A stretch of 64,000 bases of DNA, taken from contig JANQSJ010000011.1 of assembly GCA_028284065.1 (NCBI GenBank), positions 496,001-560,000 on the forward strand. The letters run 5' to 3'. The notes beneath the pieces were generated by a model. The model searched no databases. It had not been told where the DNA came from and was given only the letters and a program-made list of their open reading frames with translations. This document shows, piece after piece, positions 45,283-54,284 of this stretch. A program made the translations under genes and the position numbers. This DNA comes from Parvularculaceae bacterium (lineage in GTDB: Bacteria > Pseudomonadota > Alphaproteobacteria > Caulobacterales > Parvularculaceae). Within the stretch, counting starts at the first letter, position 1; every line of letters begins with the position of its first letter.

Positions 45283-46185
45283 ATGGCCGACCTGAATAAA
45301 TCAATCGCCGCCGCCGCGGCAGCCGCCATTCTCAGCGCATGCTACGGCTCCGCCGCCGCGGAGGACGGACCCTGGCTAGAACGGCAGATTGAACGCGCGC
45401 GATCCGGCGACACCATCAATATTCCGGCGGGGAATTATGACCTTTCGGATGTGACGTTCTCCAAGGATCTGACGTTGGTCGGGCCGCCGGATCGCAGCGC
45501 GGTTCTGCGCGCGGCGAACGTCACCGACAAGGGCGTCCTTGTGCCAACGAACGGCGCGAATCTCAGGGTGGAGAACCTATCGTTTCGCGACGTCACGGCC
45601 TGGGACCGAAACGGCGCGGGCATCCGATTCGAAGGCGAGAACCTCACCGTCGTCAACTGCCTCTTCCACTCCAACGAAGACGGCATCCTCGCGACCGGAG
45701 ACGACGACGGCGTTATCAAGATCATCAATTCAGAATTCGTCAATAACGGTTTTGGCGACGGCCAGTCGCACGGCATCTATATCGACGGCGCCTCTCTCGT
45801 TCAGGTGGAGGGCTCGAAATTCGTCGGCAGCCGGATTGGCCACCACATCAAAAGCGCCTCGCAGCGGACAATTGTCGTCGACTCATATTTTGACGACGCC
45901 CATGGACGCACCAGCTACGCGATCGACATACCCGGCGCAGGGGACGCGACTATTCGCGGCAACACGGTCATTCAGTCTGCGGACAGCGATAACTGGGCGG
46001 TCTTTAACTACGACACAGGCAAAGGCGGCACGCCCGTCAGCCTCGTCATCGAAGGCAACAAGATCATCAACAAGTATGACGGCGGCGTGCTTTTGCGTAA
46101 CGATACCCGGATTGAACCGGTCATTCGCGACAACGAAGTCGAGAATCTTGGCCGCAAACCGCTAAGAATGAAGCCGGTCGGCTAA
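45283..46185 (+). CDS. Right-handed parallel beta-helix protein, possible lipoprotein
   Basis: A 300-residue exported protein. The N-terminal signal ends in AILSACYGS, a possible lipobox with Cys at about 20. Repeated short strands (GDTINIPAGNYDLSDV, VTFSKDLTLVG, NLRVENLSFRDV, NGAGIRFEG, DGILATGDDDGVIKIINSEF, SHGIYIDGA) give a parallel beta-helix of the kind found in carbohydrate-binding or lyase proteins (NosD/CASH-like). No lyase catalytic set is apparent. Confidence 0.85.
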   Translation: MADLNKSIAAAAAAAILSACYGSAAAEDGPWLERQIERARSGDTINIPAGNYDLSDVTFSKDLTLVGPPDRSAVLRAANVTDKGVLVPTNGANLRVENLSFRDVTAWDRNGAGIRFEGENLTVVNCLFHSNEDGILATGDDDGVIKIINSEFVNNGFGDGQSHGIYIDGASLVQVEGSKFVGSRIGHHIKSASQRTIVVDSYFDDAHGRTSYAIDIPGAGDATIRGNTVIQSADSDNWAVFNYDTGKGGTPVSLVIEGNKIINKYDGGVLLRNDTRIEPVIRDNEVENLGRKPLRMKPVG

Positions 46186-46196
46186 TAAGAATGAAG

Positions 46197-46226
46197 CGCC
46201 GCCGCCGGAAAGTTCCGGCGGCGGCG
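46197..46226. terminator. Bidirectional terminator-like hairpin
   Basis: CGCCGCCGCCGG (46197-46208) pairs exactly with 46215-46226 across a 6-base loop. It lies in the 56-base gap between the convergent beta-helix and ZnuD-like genes. The flanks are A/T-rich but without a long T-run. Confidence 0.65.
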
Positions 46227-46241
46227 TCCTTATGAGCCCGT

Positions 46242-48395
46242 CTAAAACGTTCCGGTTACGGAAAGCCGGAAGTTGCGGCCAATTAGCGGGACGCTATCCT
46301 TAAGGAAGGACGGATGGACCCGCGCCTCCTCGTCCGTGAGGTTCGTGCCCGAGAGCCTCAACGCGATTGGACCGTCTGCGCCAAAGGGCCGGAACGTCGC
46401 GTAAAGATTGACGAGTTCATAGCCATCCGTCGGCAGTTCGAACTCGGCCACGTCATTTTGGCCGTTCACCGCTTCCACCTCAAAGCGCATGTCGACGAAG
46501 GCGGAGCGCGCTTCAACGCCGAAAAGCGCTGAAAGCGGGGGAATTCGAGGCAAGTCCTCGTCGCCCGGCCCATCCTGAGTCGCGCGGACGTAATCAACGC
46601 CAACATCGCCAAGGAACTCGACCGGTCCCAGGTCTAAGAGCTGCGCCTCAACTTGAGCTTCAAAGCCGCGGAATGTCGCATCCGCCGCCTGGAAGACGAA
46701 GACCGGCAGGCCGTCCTCTTCCTCACCCGTCTCGTTCAAGAAGATGAAGTCATTATAGGACGTGTAGAAACCGCTAAGCGATGCGCGGATACGGTCGGTC
46801 GTGAAACGAATTGTCGCTTCGCCGCCCGCGCCGACTTCTTCATCCAGGTCGGGATTGCCGATTTCGAATGCGTTAGTGGCTAGGTGCGGGCCGTTGGAGA
46901 ACAACTCCTCCGTCGCCGGCGCGCGCTCGGTTCGGAAACCATTGACGCCGATGAAGATTTGTTCGCTCGCCTGATAACCGACGCCGCCAGAGACCGAAAA
47001 CCCATTGAAGTCGCGTTCAACCCCTGTCTCCTGGACCTCGTGGACGGTGCGCTCAAATCGCCCGCCAAGTTCGGCGCGCCATGGACCGTTCGTGTATTCC
47101 TGAAGCGCAAATATGCCGAACTGATTCGTGTCCGTCGGCGGCACAAACGCCTCTTCGCCAATGGCGGAGAAATCGCGTTTGCGGAACTGGACGCCAACCG
47201 CGCCGTTGAGGACGCCATCTAGCGCTTTGCGCTCCTTGGTGAGCAGCTCAAGCCGGCCTTCCCAGCCTTCATTTGCGAAGGTGGTGCCAACCTCGCCGCT
47301 CCCTTCGACTTCGATGTGCTCATAGTCCGCGTAACCGAGGCGAAGGCGAGCGGTCTCGAACCAGCCGAGGTCGCCGTTCCATTCGCCAGCGAAGTCGATA
47401 CGCCGCTGACGGAGGTCGATGAACCCGCCGCCTTCTTCCTCCTCTTCGCCCTCTTCCTCTTCTTCTTCTCCCTCTTCCTCTTCTTTCTTTTTGGCGCCGG
47501 GCAGGCCGTAATTACTGTCGATCACAGTGCCGGAAACGCCGAAATACCCGTTCTCTCCAACCCAGGACATGCCGCCTGAGGCGCCCTTCGTCTTGTAGAA
47601 AGAATTCGGCACAACGCCGAACGCCTCGTCTTCTTCCTCCTCGTCGTCATCGTCTCCGCCGCCCGCGGCCGCTTCTTGGGCTTCTTCGAATTCCTCAAGC
47701 GCGCGCAGACGGTCGGATTCCGCGAAGCCCGGAATCTCGAAGTCGTCCGCTTCGCGATAGAACCCATCGCCGTGGAGGACGATGTCCCCACCGCCAAGCT
47801 CGCCAACCTTGGCGTCGAACTCGCCGGAGAAATCGAAGGCGTCATCGGCGGTTGAGTTGCCAAACGTAAGGGTTCCGTCGAGCCCGTCTTCTGGCGCGGC
47901 GGTCGGGATGCGGCCGGAAAAGACATTGACAACGCCGCCGGCGGCCGACGAGCCATAGAGCAGCATCGACGTCCCACGAATGATCTCGACCTTGTCGGCC
48001 GCGGCGGGGTCGATGGCGACCGCGTGGTCCGGGCTCGAAACCGAGGCGTCGATTGAACCAATGCCATTGTCAAGCACGCGGATGCGGTCCTCGCCGAGGC
48101 CGCGAATGATCGGCCTGCTAGCGGCCTGACCGAAAAAGGTGGTCGACACGCCCGGCTCGCGCGAAATCGTCTCGGCGATGGTGTTGCGAAAGTTCCTTTG
48201 TAGCTCTTCCTTGTCGACGACGGACACGCCGATGATCGACTCGTCAACATTGCGCGGGATGATTGTAGATGTGACGACGATCTCGTCTAACGCCGCAGCG
48301 GCGGACTGGGTTTCCGATTGGCCAAATACGGGACTGAGTTGCAGGGCGAAGGCGGCGAGCGAGGTCGCGCCCATAAGTCTGGTCTTGCTGGACAT
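46242..48395 (-). CDS. ZnuD-like TonB-dependent receptor with poly-acidic loops
   Basis: A 717-residue outer-membrane receptor of the ZnuD type, zinc or related metal uptake. The signal peptide ends near VFGQ. The plug holds VSVVDKEELQRNFRNTIAET, SRPIIRGLGEDRIRVLDNG and DKVEIIRGTSMLLYGSSAAGG. Two extracellular-side regions are strongly acidic: GGDDDDEEEEDEA (residues about 244-258) and a Glu-rich stretch (about 297-322). ZnuD relatives often have His-rich loops there. The barrel ends in FRLSVTGTF. No Zur box is obvious upstream. Confidence 0.9.
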   Translation of the reverse strand: MSSKTRLMGATSLAAFALQLSPVFGQSETQSAAAALDEIVVTSTIIPRNVDESIIGVSVVDKEELQRNFRNTIAETISREPGVSTTFFGQAASRPIIRGLGEDRIRVLDNGIGSIDASVSSPDHAVAIDPAAADKVEIIRGTSMLLYGSSAAGGVVNVFSGRIPTAAPEDGLDGTLTFGNSTADDAFDFSGEFDAKVGELGGGDIVLHGDGFYREADDFEIPGFAESDRLRALEEFEEAQEAAAGGGDDDDEEEEDEAFGVVPNSFYKTKGASGGMSWVGENGYFGVSGTVIDSNYGLPGAKKKEEEEGEEEEEEGEEEEEGGGFIDLRQRRIDFAGEWNGDLGWFETARLRLGYADYEHIEVEGSGEVGTTFANEGWEGRLELLTKERKALDGVLNGAVGVQFRKRDFSAIGEEAFVPPTDTNQFGIFALQEYTNGPWRAELGGRFERTVHEVQETGVERDFNGFSVSGGVGYQASEQIFIGVNGFRTERAPATEELFSNGPHLATNAFEIGNPDLDEEVGAGGEATIRFTTDRIRASLSGFYTSYNDFIFLNETGEEEDGLPVFVFQAADATFRGFEAQVEAQLLDLGPVEFLGDVGVDYVRATQDGPGDEDLPRIPPLSALFGVEARSAFVDMRFEVEAVNGQNDVAEFELPTDGYELVNLYATFRPFGADGPIALRLSGTNLTDEEARVHPSFLKDSVPLIGRNFRLSVTGTF

Positions 48396-48488
48396 GTTGG
48401 ATTCTTCCGATAACTGAATGACGGCAATGCGCCGCCATCGGCATAGGCCGAAACGGACGCATTAGGCGCGGTAAGGCGTGAATTCAGG

Positions 48489-48806
48489 CTATCGGCGCGG
48501 CGGGGCGCGCGCGTTCGGCGCCAATTCCCCAAGGCCTTCCGCCCCGTCGGCGGCGAGCGCGGCATCAAGGCCGACAAATTCAGAACCAGGAGCCGCAGGA
48601 TGCGGGCTCAGCGCAATAGGGTCGTCATCCGAGCCGACCGCATGACAGATCGCGCACTCGCCGGCCGCGGAATGATCGTGATCTTCGTGGGCGTGGGCGC
48701 CGTCAATCAGCGTCTGGGCGACAAACAGCGCAGCGAGCGCCGCCAACAAAGCGTCGCCCAGGCCAAAGCGCCAATTGCGCCGTCTATGCCGCACCGTGCC
48801 CCTCAC
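48489..48806 (-). CDS. Small His/Cys-rich exported protein upstream of ZnuD-like receptor
   Basis: A 105-residue protein. After a hydrophobic signal (ALLAALAALFVAQTLIDGAHA) comes HEDHDHSAAGECAICHAVGSDDD, a compact His-Asp-Cys cluster suited to metal binding, then an Ala/Pro-rich tail. GTG 48806 or the GTG four codons later may be the start. It lies 93 bases upstream of the receptor on the same strand and recalls the DUF2946 gene before the other receptor, though the two are not clear homologues. Confidence 0.65.
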   Translation of the reverse strand: MRGTVRHRRRNWRFGLGDALLAALAALFVAQTLIDGAHAHEDHDHSAAGECAICHAVGSDDDPIALSPHPAAPGSEFVGLDAALAADGAEGLGELAPNARAPPRR

Positions 48807-49127
48807 AGCGCGCGAAGCTAGGCGAACTTCAGACCCCGCTCAAGCGATGACGTAAACGCTTCGTCGAATGTCTTGAAGCGTCGCCGATCCAAGGGCCGCC
48901 GGATCATCCATCCCGACGATGTCGTCATGCTCAATTCCTGATCGGCGGAACGAGCGGCGTCAGACCCTTTATCGACCCCTTAAAAAGACTCTTTAGTATA
49001 GTGGCTTGCCGCAGACGGGCATCTCTTGGCGCGGGGCGTGGCGATCGCGCGCGTCGACGCCGAAAGCCTCGTCCATTTCCTGTGGCGCGAAATGCCGCAC
49101 GCCTCCCCGGCTTGTCGCCAAGAGACA
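48807..49127. other. Divergent intergenic region with inverted repeat
   Basis: 321 bases between the small metal-protein gene (minus) and the CelD-type gene (plus). It contains ACGCTTC/GAAGCGT (48856-48862 and 48875-48881), a perfect 7-bp inverted repeat with a 12-base spacer about 50-75 bases upstream of the small gene. Otherwise I see no gene. Confidence 0.45.
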
Positions 49128-50375
49128 ATGAGAAAAACCATGCATGTCGAGCGGGTGGAAACGGTCGAACGCCTCAGCGAAATCGAACTCGACTGGGACG
49201 AGCTTTACAAAGCCGACCCAGCAGCGAACATCTACCTGTCGGCGTCGTTTATTTTGTCGATTGTCAAGAGAACCACCGTCAACTTTCGAATTCTCGTCGC
49301 CTGGACGGACGAGAAACGGTGCGTCGGGGCCCTCCCGCTTCACATCAAGACCCGCTGGAGCAAGACCGCGCAGCGGCTCTGCAATGATCTGGACATGCTC
49401 GGCCACGTCTTCGACGCGGACTATACCGGCATCCTTTGCGATCCCGACCATGAAGCGGCTGTTTGCGCAGCGTTTGCGCGCGACGTATCGGCTATGTCCT
49501 TCGCGCGGCTCATTCTCAGCTATTTCAGCGGGCCAACGAGTCGCCTTGAGAGTTTTTGCGCAGGGTTCGATCCGGAGACGTTCAATACGGCCCATTCCGA
49601 ACGCAGAATCAATGATGGCGAGACCAATAACCTTGTCTGTCCGTATATTGAGCTTCCGGATGAGTTTTCCGCCTATCTAGACAAGTTAAGCTCAAACTCG
49701 CGTCAGAAACTAAGGCGCTTGCTGCGCAAGCTGGACGCCGATCCGGAGCTGCGCATTACGCGATCGACGCCAACGACTTATGGGCGCGACGCCCGCATCC
49801 TCGGCGAGCTTTGGTATCGGCGCCATGCGGCCCGCAAGGGCGAGAAGCGCGCGAGCAAGATGGCGGCGCGCACGAGCGAGGTGCTTGTCGCAGGCCTCGC
49901 CAGCGGCAGAATGTTCCTGCCTGTTCTTTGGCGCGGCGGCGCGCCGGTGGCGGCGCAGGCGAACTATATCGATCCGGTGAAGCGGCACGCCCTCTTTCAT
50001 GTCGGCGGACGGGATGAGGCAATTCGGGATCTCGCCGTCGGCCTCCTGCTGCAGGCGCATAGCATCCGCTGGTCCATCGCCCATGGCCTGCGGCGGTACG
50101 ATTTCACGATCGGCGATGAACCCTACAAGTACAGCCTCGGCGGGTTTGATCGGGAGATCGCCTATGTCGAAGTCTCCACAAAGACCGGCGTCAATCGAGG
50201 CGGGCGCCTGGACGAAGGCAGCCGCACCGACGTTGCGTCGCGCATTCGTCGCTACGCCGCCAAGGGGCGCGATGATGACGCGCGCACGGCGGCGCGTCAG
50301 GCGCTGGAGGTATGGCCGGACTTTCCTGCGGCGCGCGACGTGGAGACCCTTATCGCGACGCCAAAGAAAGCGTGA
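49128..50375 (+). CDS. CelD/BcsL-type GNAT acetyltransferase
   Basis: A 415-residue protein of the FemAB-like/CelD acetyltransferase group, often linked to exopolysaccharide or lipid modification. WDELYKADPAANIYLSASF at the N-terminus and LSSNSRQKLRRLLRKLDADPELRI in the middle are conserved. The second domain has LWRGGAPVAAQANYIDPVKRHALFHVGG and YDFTIGDEPYKYSLG. A TPR-like helical tail (DDARTAARQALEVWPDFPAAR) ends it. ATG 49128 or 49140 could be the start. The polysaccharide genes are not in the window. Confidence 0.83.
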   Translation: MRKTMHVERVETVERLSEIELDWDELYKADPAANIYLSASFILSIVKRTTVNFRILVAWTDEKRCVGALPLHIKTRWSKTAQRLCNDLDMLGHVFDADYTGILCDPDHEAAVCAAFARDVSAMSFARLILSYFSGPTSRLESFCAGFDPETFNTAHSERRINDGETNNLVCPYIELPDEFSAYLDKLSSNSRQKLRRLLRKLDADPELRITRSTPTTYGRDARILGELWYRRHAARKGEKRASKMAARTSEVLVAGLASGRMFLPVLWRGGAPVAAQANYIDPVKRHALFHVGGRDEAIRDLAVGLLLQAHSIRWSIAHGLRRYDFTIGDEPYKYSLGGFDREIAYVEVSTKTGVNRGGRLDEGSRTDVASRIRRYAAKGRDDDARTAARQALEVWPDFPAARDVETLIATPKKA

Positions 50376-50420
50376 TGCGCCGCCGTCGCGTCACGTCTAA
50401 GCCGCAAGAGAAATGACGGG

Positions 50421-51623
50421 TTATTCAGCCGCCTGCGCGCCGCCGTCTGCGGCGAACAGTTTCTTGATGTTGCGCGCCGCCTGGCGGATTCGCTGCTCGT
50501 TCTCCACAAGGCCGATCCGCACGAAGCCTTCGCCGCCCTCGCCGAAGCCGAGGCCGGGCGCGACTGCGACGCGGGCCTCGCGGATCAGCCATTTTGCGAA
50601 TTCCACCGACCCCATGTCGCGATAGCGCGCCGGGATCGGCGCCCAGGCGAACATCGACGCCGCCGGGATGGGCATGTCCCAGCCTGCGCGAGCGAAGGAG
50701 TCCGCCAGCACGTCCCTGCGCGCGCGATAGATCCCGCGGATTTCTTCCACGCAAGCTTGCGGTCCGTCGAGCGCGGCGGCGGCCGCGACCTGAATGGGCG
50801 TATAGGCCCCGTAATCCAAATACGACTTCACCCGCGCCAGCGCCGCAATGAGACGCGCCGACCCGACCGCCATGCCGACGCGGAAGCCGGCCATCGCGTA
50901 GGTTTTCGAAAGCGAGTTGACTTCGACGCACAAATCCCTCGCCCCGTCGACCTCCAGGACCGAGGGCGGCGGCGCGCAGTCGAAGTAGATTTCCGAATAG
51001 GCGAGGTCAGACAGGATGATGAGCTCATGACGCTTCGCGAGCGCGACGGCGTCCCTGTAGAACTCAAGATCGACAACTTGCGCCGTTGGGTTGGAAGGGT
51101 AGTTGAGCACCAGCACCGTCGGCGCGGGCCGCATGGTCTTCAGCGCCTCCGCGACGCCGCTCATATAGGCGTCGGGGCTTGGCGCAGGCACTGCGCGGAT
51201 GACGCCGCCGGCGATGATGAAGCCGTAGGCGTGGATCGGATAGGCTGGGTCGGGCGCGAGGATGGAGTCGCCCGGCCCGGTGATAGCCTGGGCGAGATTG
51301 GCGAAGCCTTCCTTAGAGCCGAGGGTCGCGATCACCTCCGTGTCCGGATCGAGGCGAACGCCGAAACGGCGCTCGTAATAGCGCGCCATCGCGCGCCTCA
51401 GGCCCGGCACGCCGCGCGAGGCGGAGTACCGGCTCGTCCGCGGCTTCCAGACCGTCTCGACAACCTTCTCAAGGATGTGCTTCGGCGTCGGCATGTCCGG
51501 ATTGCCCATGCCGAAGTCAATCACGTCCTCGCCGGCGGCGCGCAGCTCCGCTTTCAGCGCATTCACGCTTTCAAAAACATAGGGCGGCAGGCGCTTAATG
51601 CGATGGAAGTCCTGATCCGGCAT
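50421..51623 (-). CDS. Class I/II pyridoxal-phosphate aminotransferase (AlaC-like)
   Basis: A 400-residue PLP aminotransferase resembling AlaC-type alanine/2-oxoglutarate transaminases. VIDFGMGNPDMPTPKHIL, YSASRGVPGLRRAMARYYERRFG and TLGSKEGFANLAQA precede the PLP-lysine motif EVNSLSKTYAMAGFRVGMAVG. The Arg for the substrate carboxylate is in EGFVRIGLVENEQRI. The start is uncertain: 51623 has no clear ribosome site, but the upstream frame is not family-like. It diverges from hrpB with a 92-base gap. Confidence 0.88.
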   Translation of the reverse strand: MPDQDFHRIKRLPPYVFESVNALKAELRAAGEDVIDFGMGNPDMPTPKHILEKVVETVWKPRTSRYSASRGVPGLRRAMARYYERRFGVRLDPDTEVIATLGSKEGFANLAQAITGPGDSILAPDPAYPIHAYGFIIAGGVIRAVPAPSPDAYMSGVAEALKTMRPAPTVLVLNYPSNPTAQVVDLEFYRDAVALAKRHELIILSDLAYSEIYFDCAPPPSVLEVDGARDLCVEVNSLSKTYAMAGFRVGMAVGSARLIAALARVKSYLDYGAYTPIQVAAAAALDGPQACVEEIRGIYRARRDVLADSFARAGWDMPIPAASMFAWAPIPARYRDMGSVEFAKWLIREARVAVAPGLGFGEGGEGFVRIGLVENEQRIRQAARNIKKLFAADGGAQAAE

Positions 51624-51715
51624 GAATGGCGTCGATCTGATATGGATTGCTTCGAGAACCAGAGTCGGACAATTCCGATCCGGAGTAAACAGCCGGGAGT
51701 TGAGGGCGACAAGCA

Positions 51716-54169
51716 ATGACGAATGCGCCAACGCCCTTGCCGATCGATCCGGTCCTGCCGCAGATCGCCGACGCTCTTGCCACGGGCGACCGGCTTGTCC
51801 TCGCCGCGCCGCCGGGCGCCGGCAAGACGACCCGGGTTCCCCTTAGTCTTCTGGGCGCGCCGTGGGCGGATGGAAAAATCCTGCTCCTTGAACCTCGCCG
51901 GATCGCCGCACGCCTCGCCGCGGCCCGCATGGCGGCGAGCCTTGGCGAAAAAGTCGGCGAAACCGTCGGCCTTACCACCCGGATTGAGCGTCGCGTATCT
52001 GCAGCCACCCAAATAGAAGTCATCACCGACGGGCTCTTCACGCGCCGTATTCTCGCCGACCCGGACCTCGCCGGCGTCGCGGGGGTGTTGTTCGATGAAT
52101 TCCATGAGCGCTCGCTAAACCTCGATCTCGGGCTCGCGCTCGCCCGCGAGGCGCAGTTCGCCCTGCGCGAAGACCTTCGACTTGTCGTCATGTCAGCGAC
52201 CCTCGACGTCGCGATCGCGGCGGAGCGCTTCGATGCGCCAGCCATCGAAAGCGCCGGCCGCGCATTCCCTGTGGCGACGCATTATCTCGGCCGAACGGAC
52301 GCCCACATCCCAGAACAGGTGGCGGCGGCCGTCAGGCGCGCGCTCGACGAAGAGGCGGGCTCAATTCTCGCGTTTCTGCCTGGGCGCGGCGAAATTGAGC
52401 GCGCCGCAGCGCTGCTTGAAAACCTTGGGCCAAACATCGACGTTGCGCCGCTCTACGGCGCCCTGCCGCCGCGCGCCCAGGACGCCGCCGTCACGCCCGC
52501 CTCGTCTGGCAGGCGGAAAGTGGTTCTCACCACCGACATCGCGGAAAGCTCGCTGACGATAGACGGGGTGCGGATCGTTATTGACGCCGGCCTTGCGCGC
52601 GTCGCCCGCCACGACCCGGCGAGCGGGGCGACGCGCCTCGTCACCGAGCGCGCCTCCCTGGCAAATGTCGATCAGCGGCGCGGACGCGCCGGCCGCACCG
52701 AGCCCGGCGTCTGTTATCGATTGTGGCGAGAGCCGGAAACGCGTGGGCTGGCCGCGCAGCCCGTTCCAGAAATTCTGACAGCGGACCTTTCCGGCCTGGT
52801 CCTCGCGCTCGCCGAATGGGGCGAGCGTGAACCGGCGCGCCTCCCCTTCATTGACGCGCCGCCGGCGTCCCGCATCGCCGCCGCTCGCGGATTTCTTCAG
52901 CGACTTGGCGCAATTGATGAGGACGGCGCCCTCACCAGCGACGGCCGCGCCATGGCGCGCCTGCCGATGAACGTGCGCCATGCGGCGATGATCGTCCGGT
53001 CAGAGTCAGAGAGTGAAAAGGCGCTCGCCGCGCACGTCGCGATACTGTTGAGCGAGCCGGGCCTTGGCGGCAGATCAGCGGATCTGCGCGACCGGCTCTC
53101 AGGCCTCGAACGCGACCGATCTCCGCGCGCCAACGCGTTGCGGCGCCAGGCGGCGGGATGGGGCGGCGACGCAGAGCCAGACGGCGCAGCCGCTATCGGC
53201 GCGCTGATCGCGAGGGCGGACCCTCAGCGGATCGCAAAGCAGATCAACGCTTCGGAAGGGACCTATCTCCTCGCCGGCGGCGGCGAGGCGCGCCTTGACC
53301 CAGCCGATCCGTTGATCAGCGAAGAATGGCTCGCAGTCGCCGACCTTGTCGGCGCGGCGTCCCGCGCGCGGATCACAGCGGCCGCGCCTCTGTCGGAAAG
53401 CGACGCGCTGGCGATCGGCGACATGGAGACGACCAACGCCTATGATCTTGGAGCGGACGGCGCCACGCTGAAGGGGAGGCGCGAAAGGCGGCTTGGGGCC
53501 ATCCGGTTGAGCGAAACGCCGTTGCCGGCGCCAAAGGGCGACGCGGCGCGCGCGGCGCTCGTCGGCATCGTCGCCCGCGGCGGTCTCGATTTCCTGCCTG
53601 CCGCAACGGCCATCCGATCCTTGCAGCGCCGCGCCCGCTTGACGGCGGACCGAATAGACTTTGCTGCGACCGAATTGTCCGATGACGCCCTTTGCGCGCG
53701 CGCGGTCGAATGGCTCCCGTCGCTGCTCGGGGATCCCCCCTCCCTCGCCGCCCCGAAACCCGCGCAAACGGCGCGAGCGATCCTCGCGTTATTTAATTGG
53801 GGCCTCGCCCGCGACCTTGATCGCCTTGCGCCCATGACGGTCGCGCTCCCCTCCGGAAGAAACGCGCCGATCGACTACGCCGCCGAAGCCGGACCCACCA
53901 TCGACGGCAAGGCGCAGGAGTTTTACGGGCTCGCCCGCCACCCAAAGATCGCTGACGGCGTAACGCCGCTCGTCGTAACGCTGCTGTCGCCCGCCAGCCG
54001 GCCGATTGCGACGACCACGGACCTTCCAGGCTTCTGGCGCGGCGCCTACCAGGACATGGCGAAGGACATGCGCGCGCGCTATCCGAAGCACGACTGGCCC
54101 GACGACCCGGCGTCGGCCGCGCCGCATGCCGGCATGACGAAAGTGCGGCTTGGGAGGAAGCGGGACTGA
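51716..54169 (+). CDS. hrpB: ATP-dependent helicase HrpB
   Basis: An 817-residue DEAH-type helicase of the HrpB family. Walker A is APPGAGKTTRVPL, motif II is FDEFHERSLNLD, motif III is VVMSATLD, and motif VI is NVDQRRGRAGRTEPGVCYRLW. The C-terminal domain (QEFYGLARHPKIADG, LPGFWRGAYQDMAKDMRARYPKHDWPDDP) is unique to HrpB. Length is normal. Its RNA substrate is unknown. Confidence 0.95.
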   Translation: MTNAPTPLPIDPVLPQIADALATGDRLVLAAPPGAGKTTRVPLSLLGAPWADGKILLLEPRRIAARLAAARMAASLGEKVGETVGLTTRIERRVSAATQIEVITDGLFTRRILADPDLAGVAGVLFDEFHERSLNLDLGLALAREAQFALREDLRLVVMSATLDVAIAAERFDAPAIESAGRAFPVATHYLGRTDAHIPEQVAAAVRRALDEEAGSILAFLPGRGEIERAAALLENLGPNIDVAPLYGALPPRAQDAAVTPASSGRRKVVLTTDIAESSLTIDGVRIVIDAGLARVARHDPASGATRLVTERASLANVDQRRGRAGRTEPGVCYRLWREPETRGLAAQPVPEILTADLSGLVLALAEWGEREPARLPFIDAPPASRIAAARGFLQRLGAIDEDGALTSDGRAMARLPMNVRHAAMIVRSESESEKALAAHVAILLSEPGLGGRSADLRDRLSGLERDRSPRANALRRQAAGWGGDAEPDGAAAIGALIARADPQRIAKQINASEGTYLLAGGGEARLDPADPLISEEWLAVADLVGAASRARITAAAPLSESDALAIGDMETTNAYDLGADGATLKGRRERRLGAIRLSETPLPAPKGDAARAALVGIVARGGLDFLPAATAIRSLQRRARLTADRIDFAATELSDDALCARAVEWLPSLLGDPPSLAAPKPAQTARAILALFNWGLARDLDRLAPMTVALPSGRNAPIDYAAEAGPTIDGKAQEFYGLARHPKIADGVTPLVVTLLSPASRPIATTTDLPGFWRGAYQDMAKDMRARYPKHDWPDDPASAAPHAGMTKVRLGRKRD

Positions 54170-54284
54170 TCTATCAATCCGTCCATCCGGTTCGGACAGG
54201 GCTCCGGCATTCGCCGGTGCTATCGGGCGTAAGAGGTATCGTCTCTAGAACCGCGCGACGACCATTGTCCAACAACGCTTTACG

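Noticed and set aside
46242-48960. Zur or Fur operator near the TonB receptors
   Set aside because: I looked for TGTTATA-type or GATAAT-type palindromes upstream of both receptors and found none.
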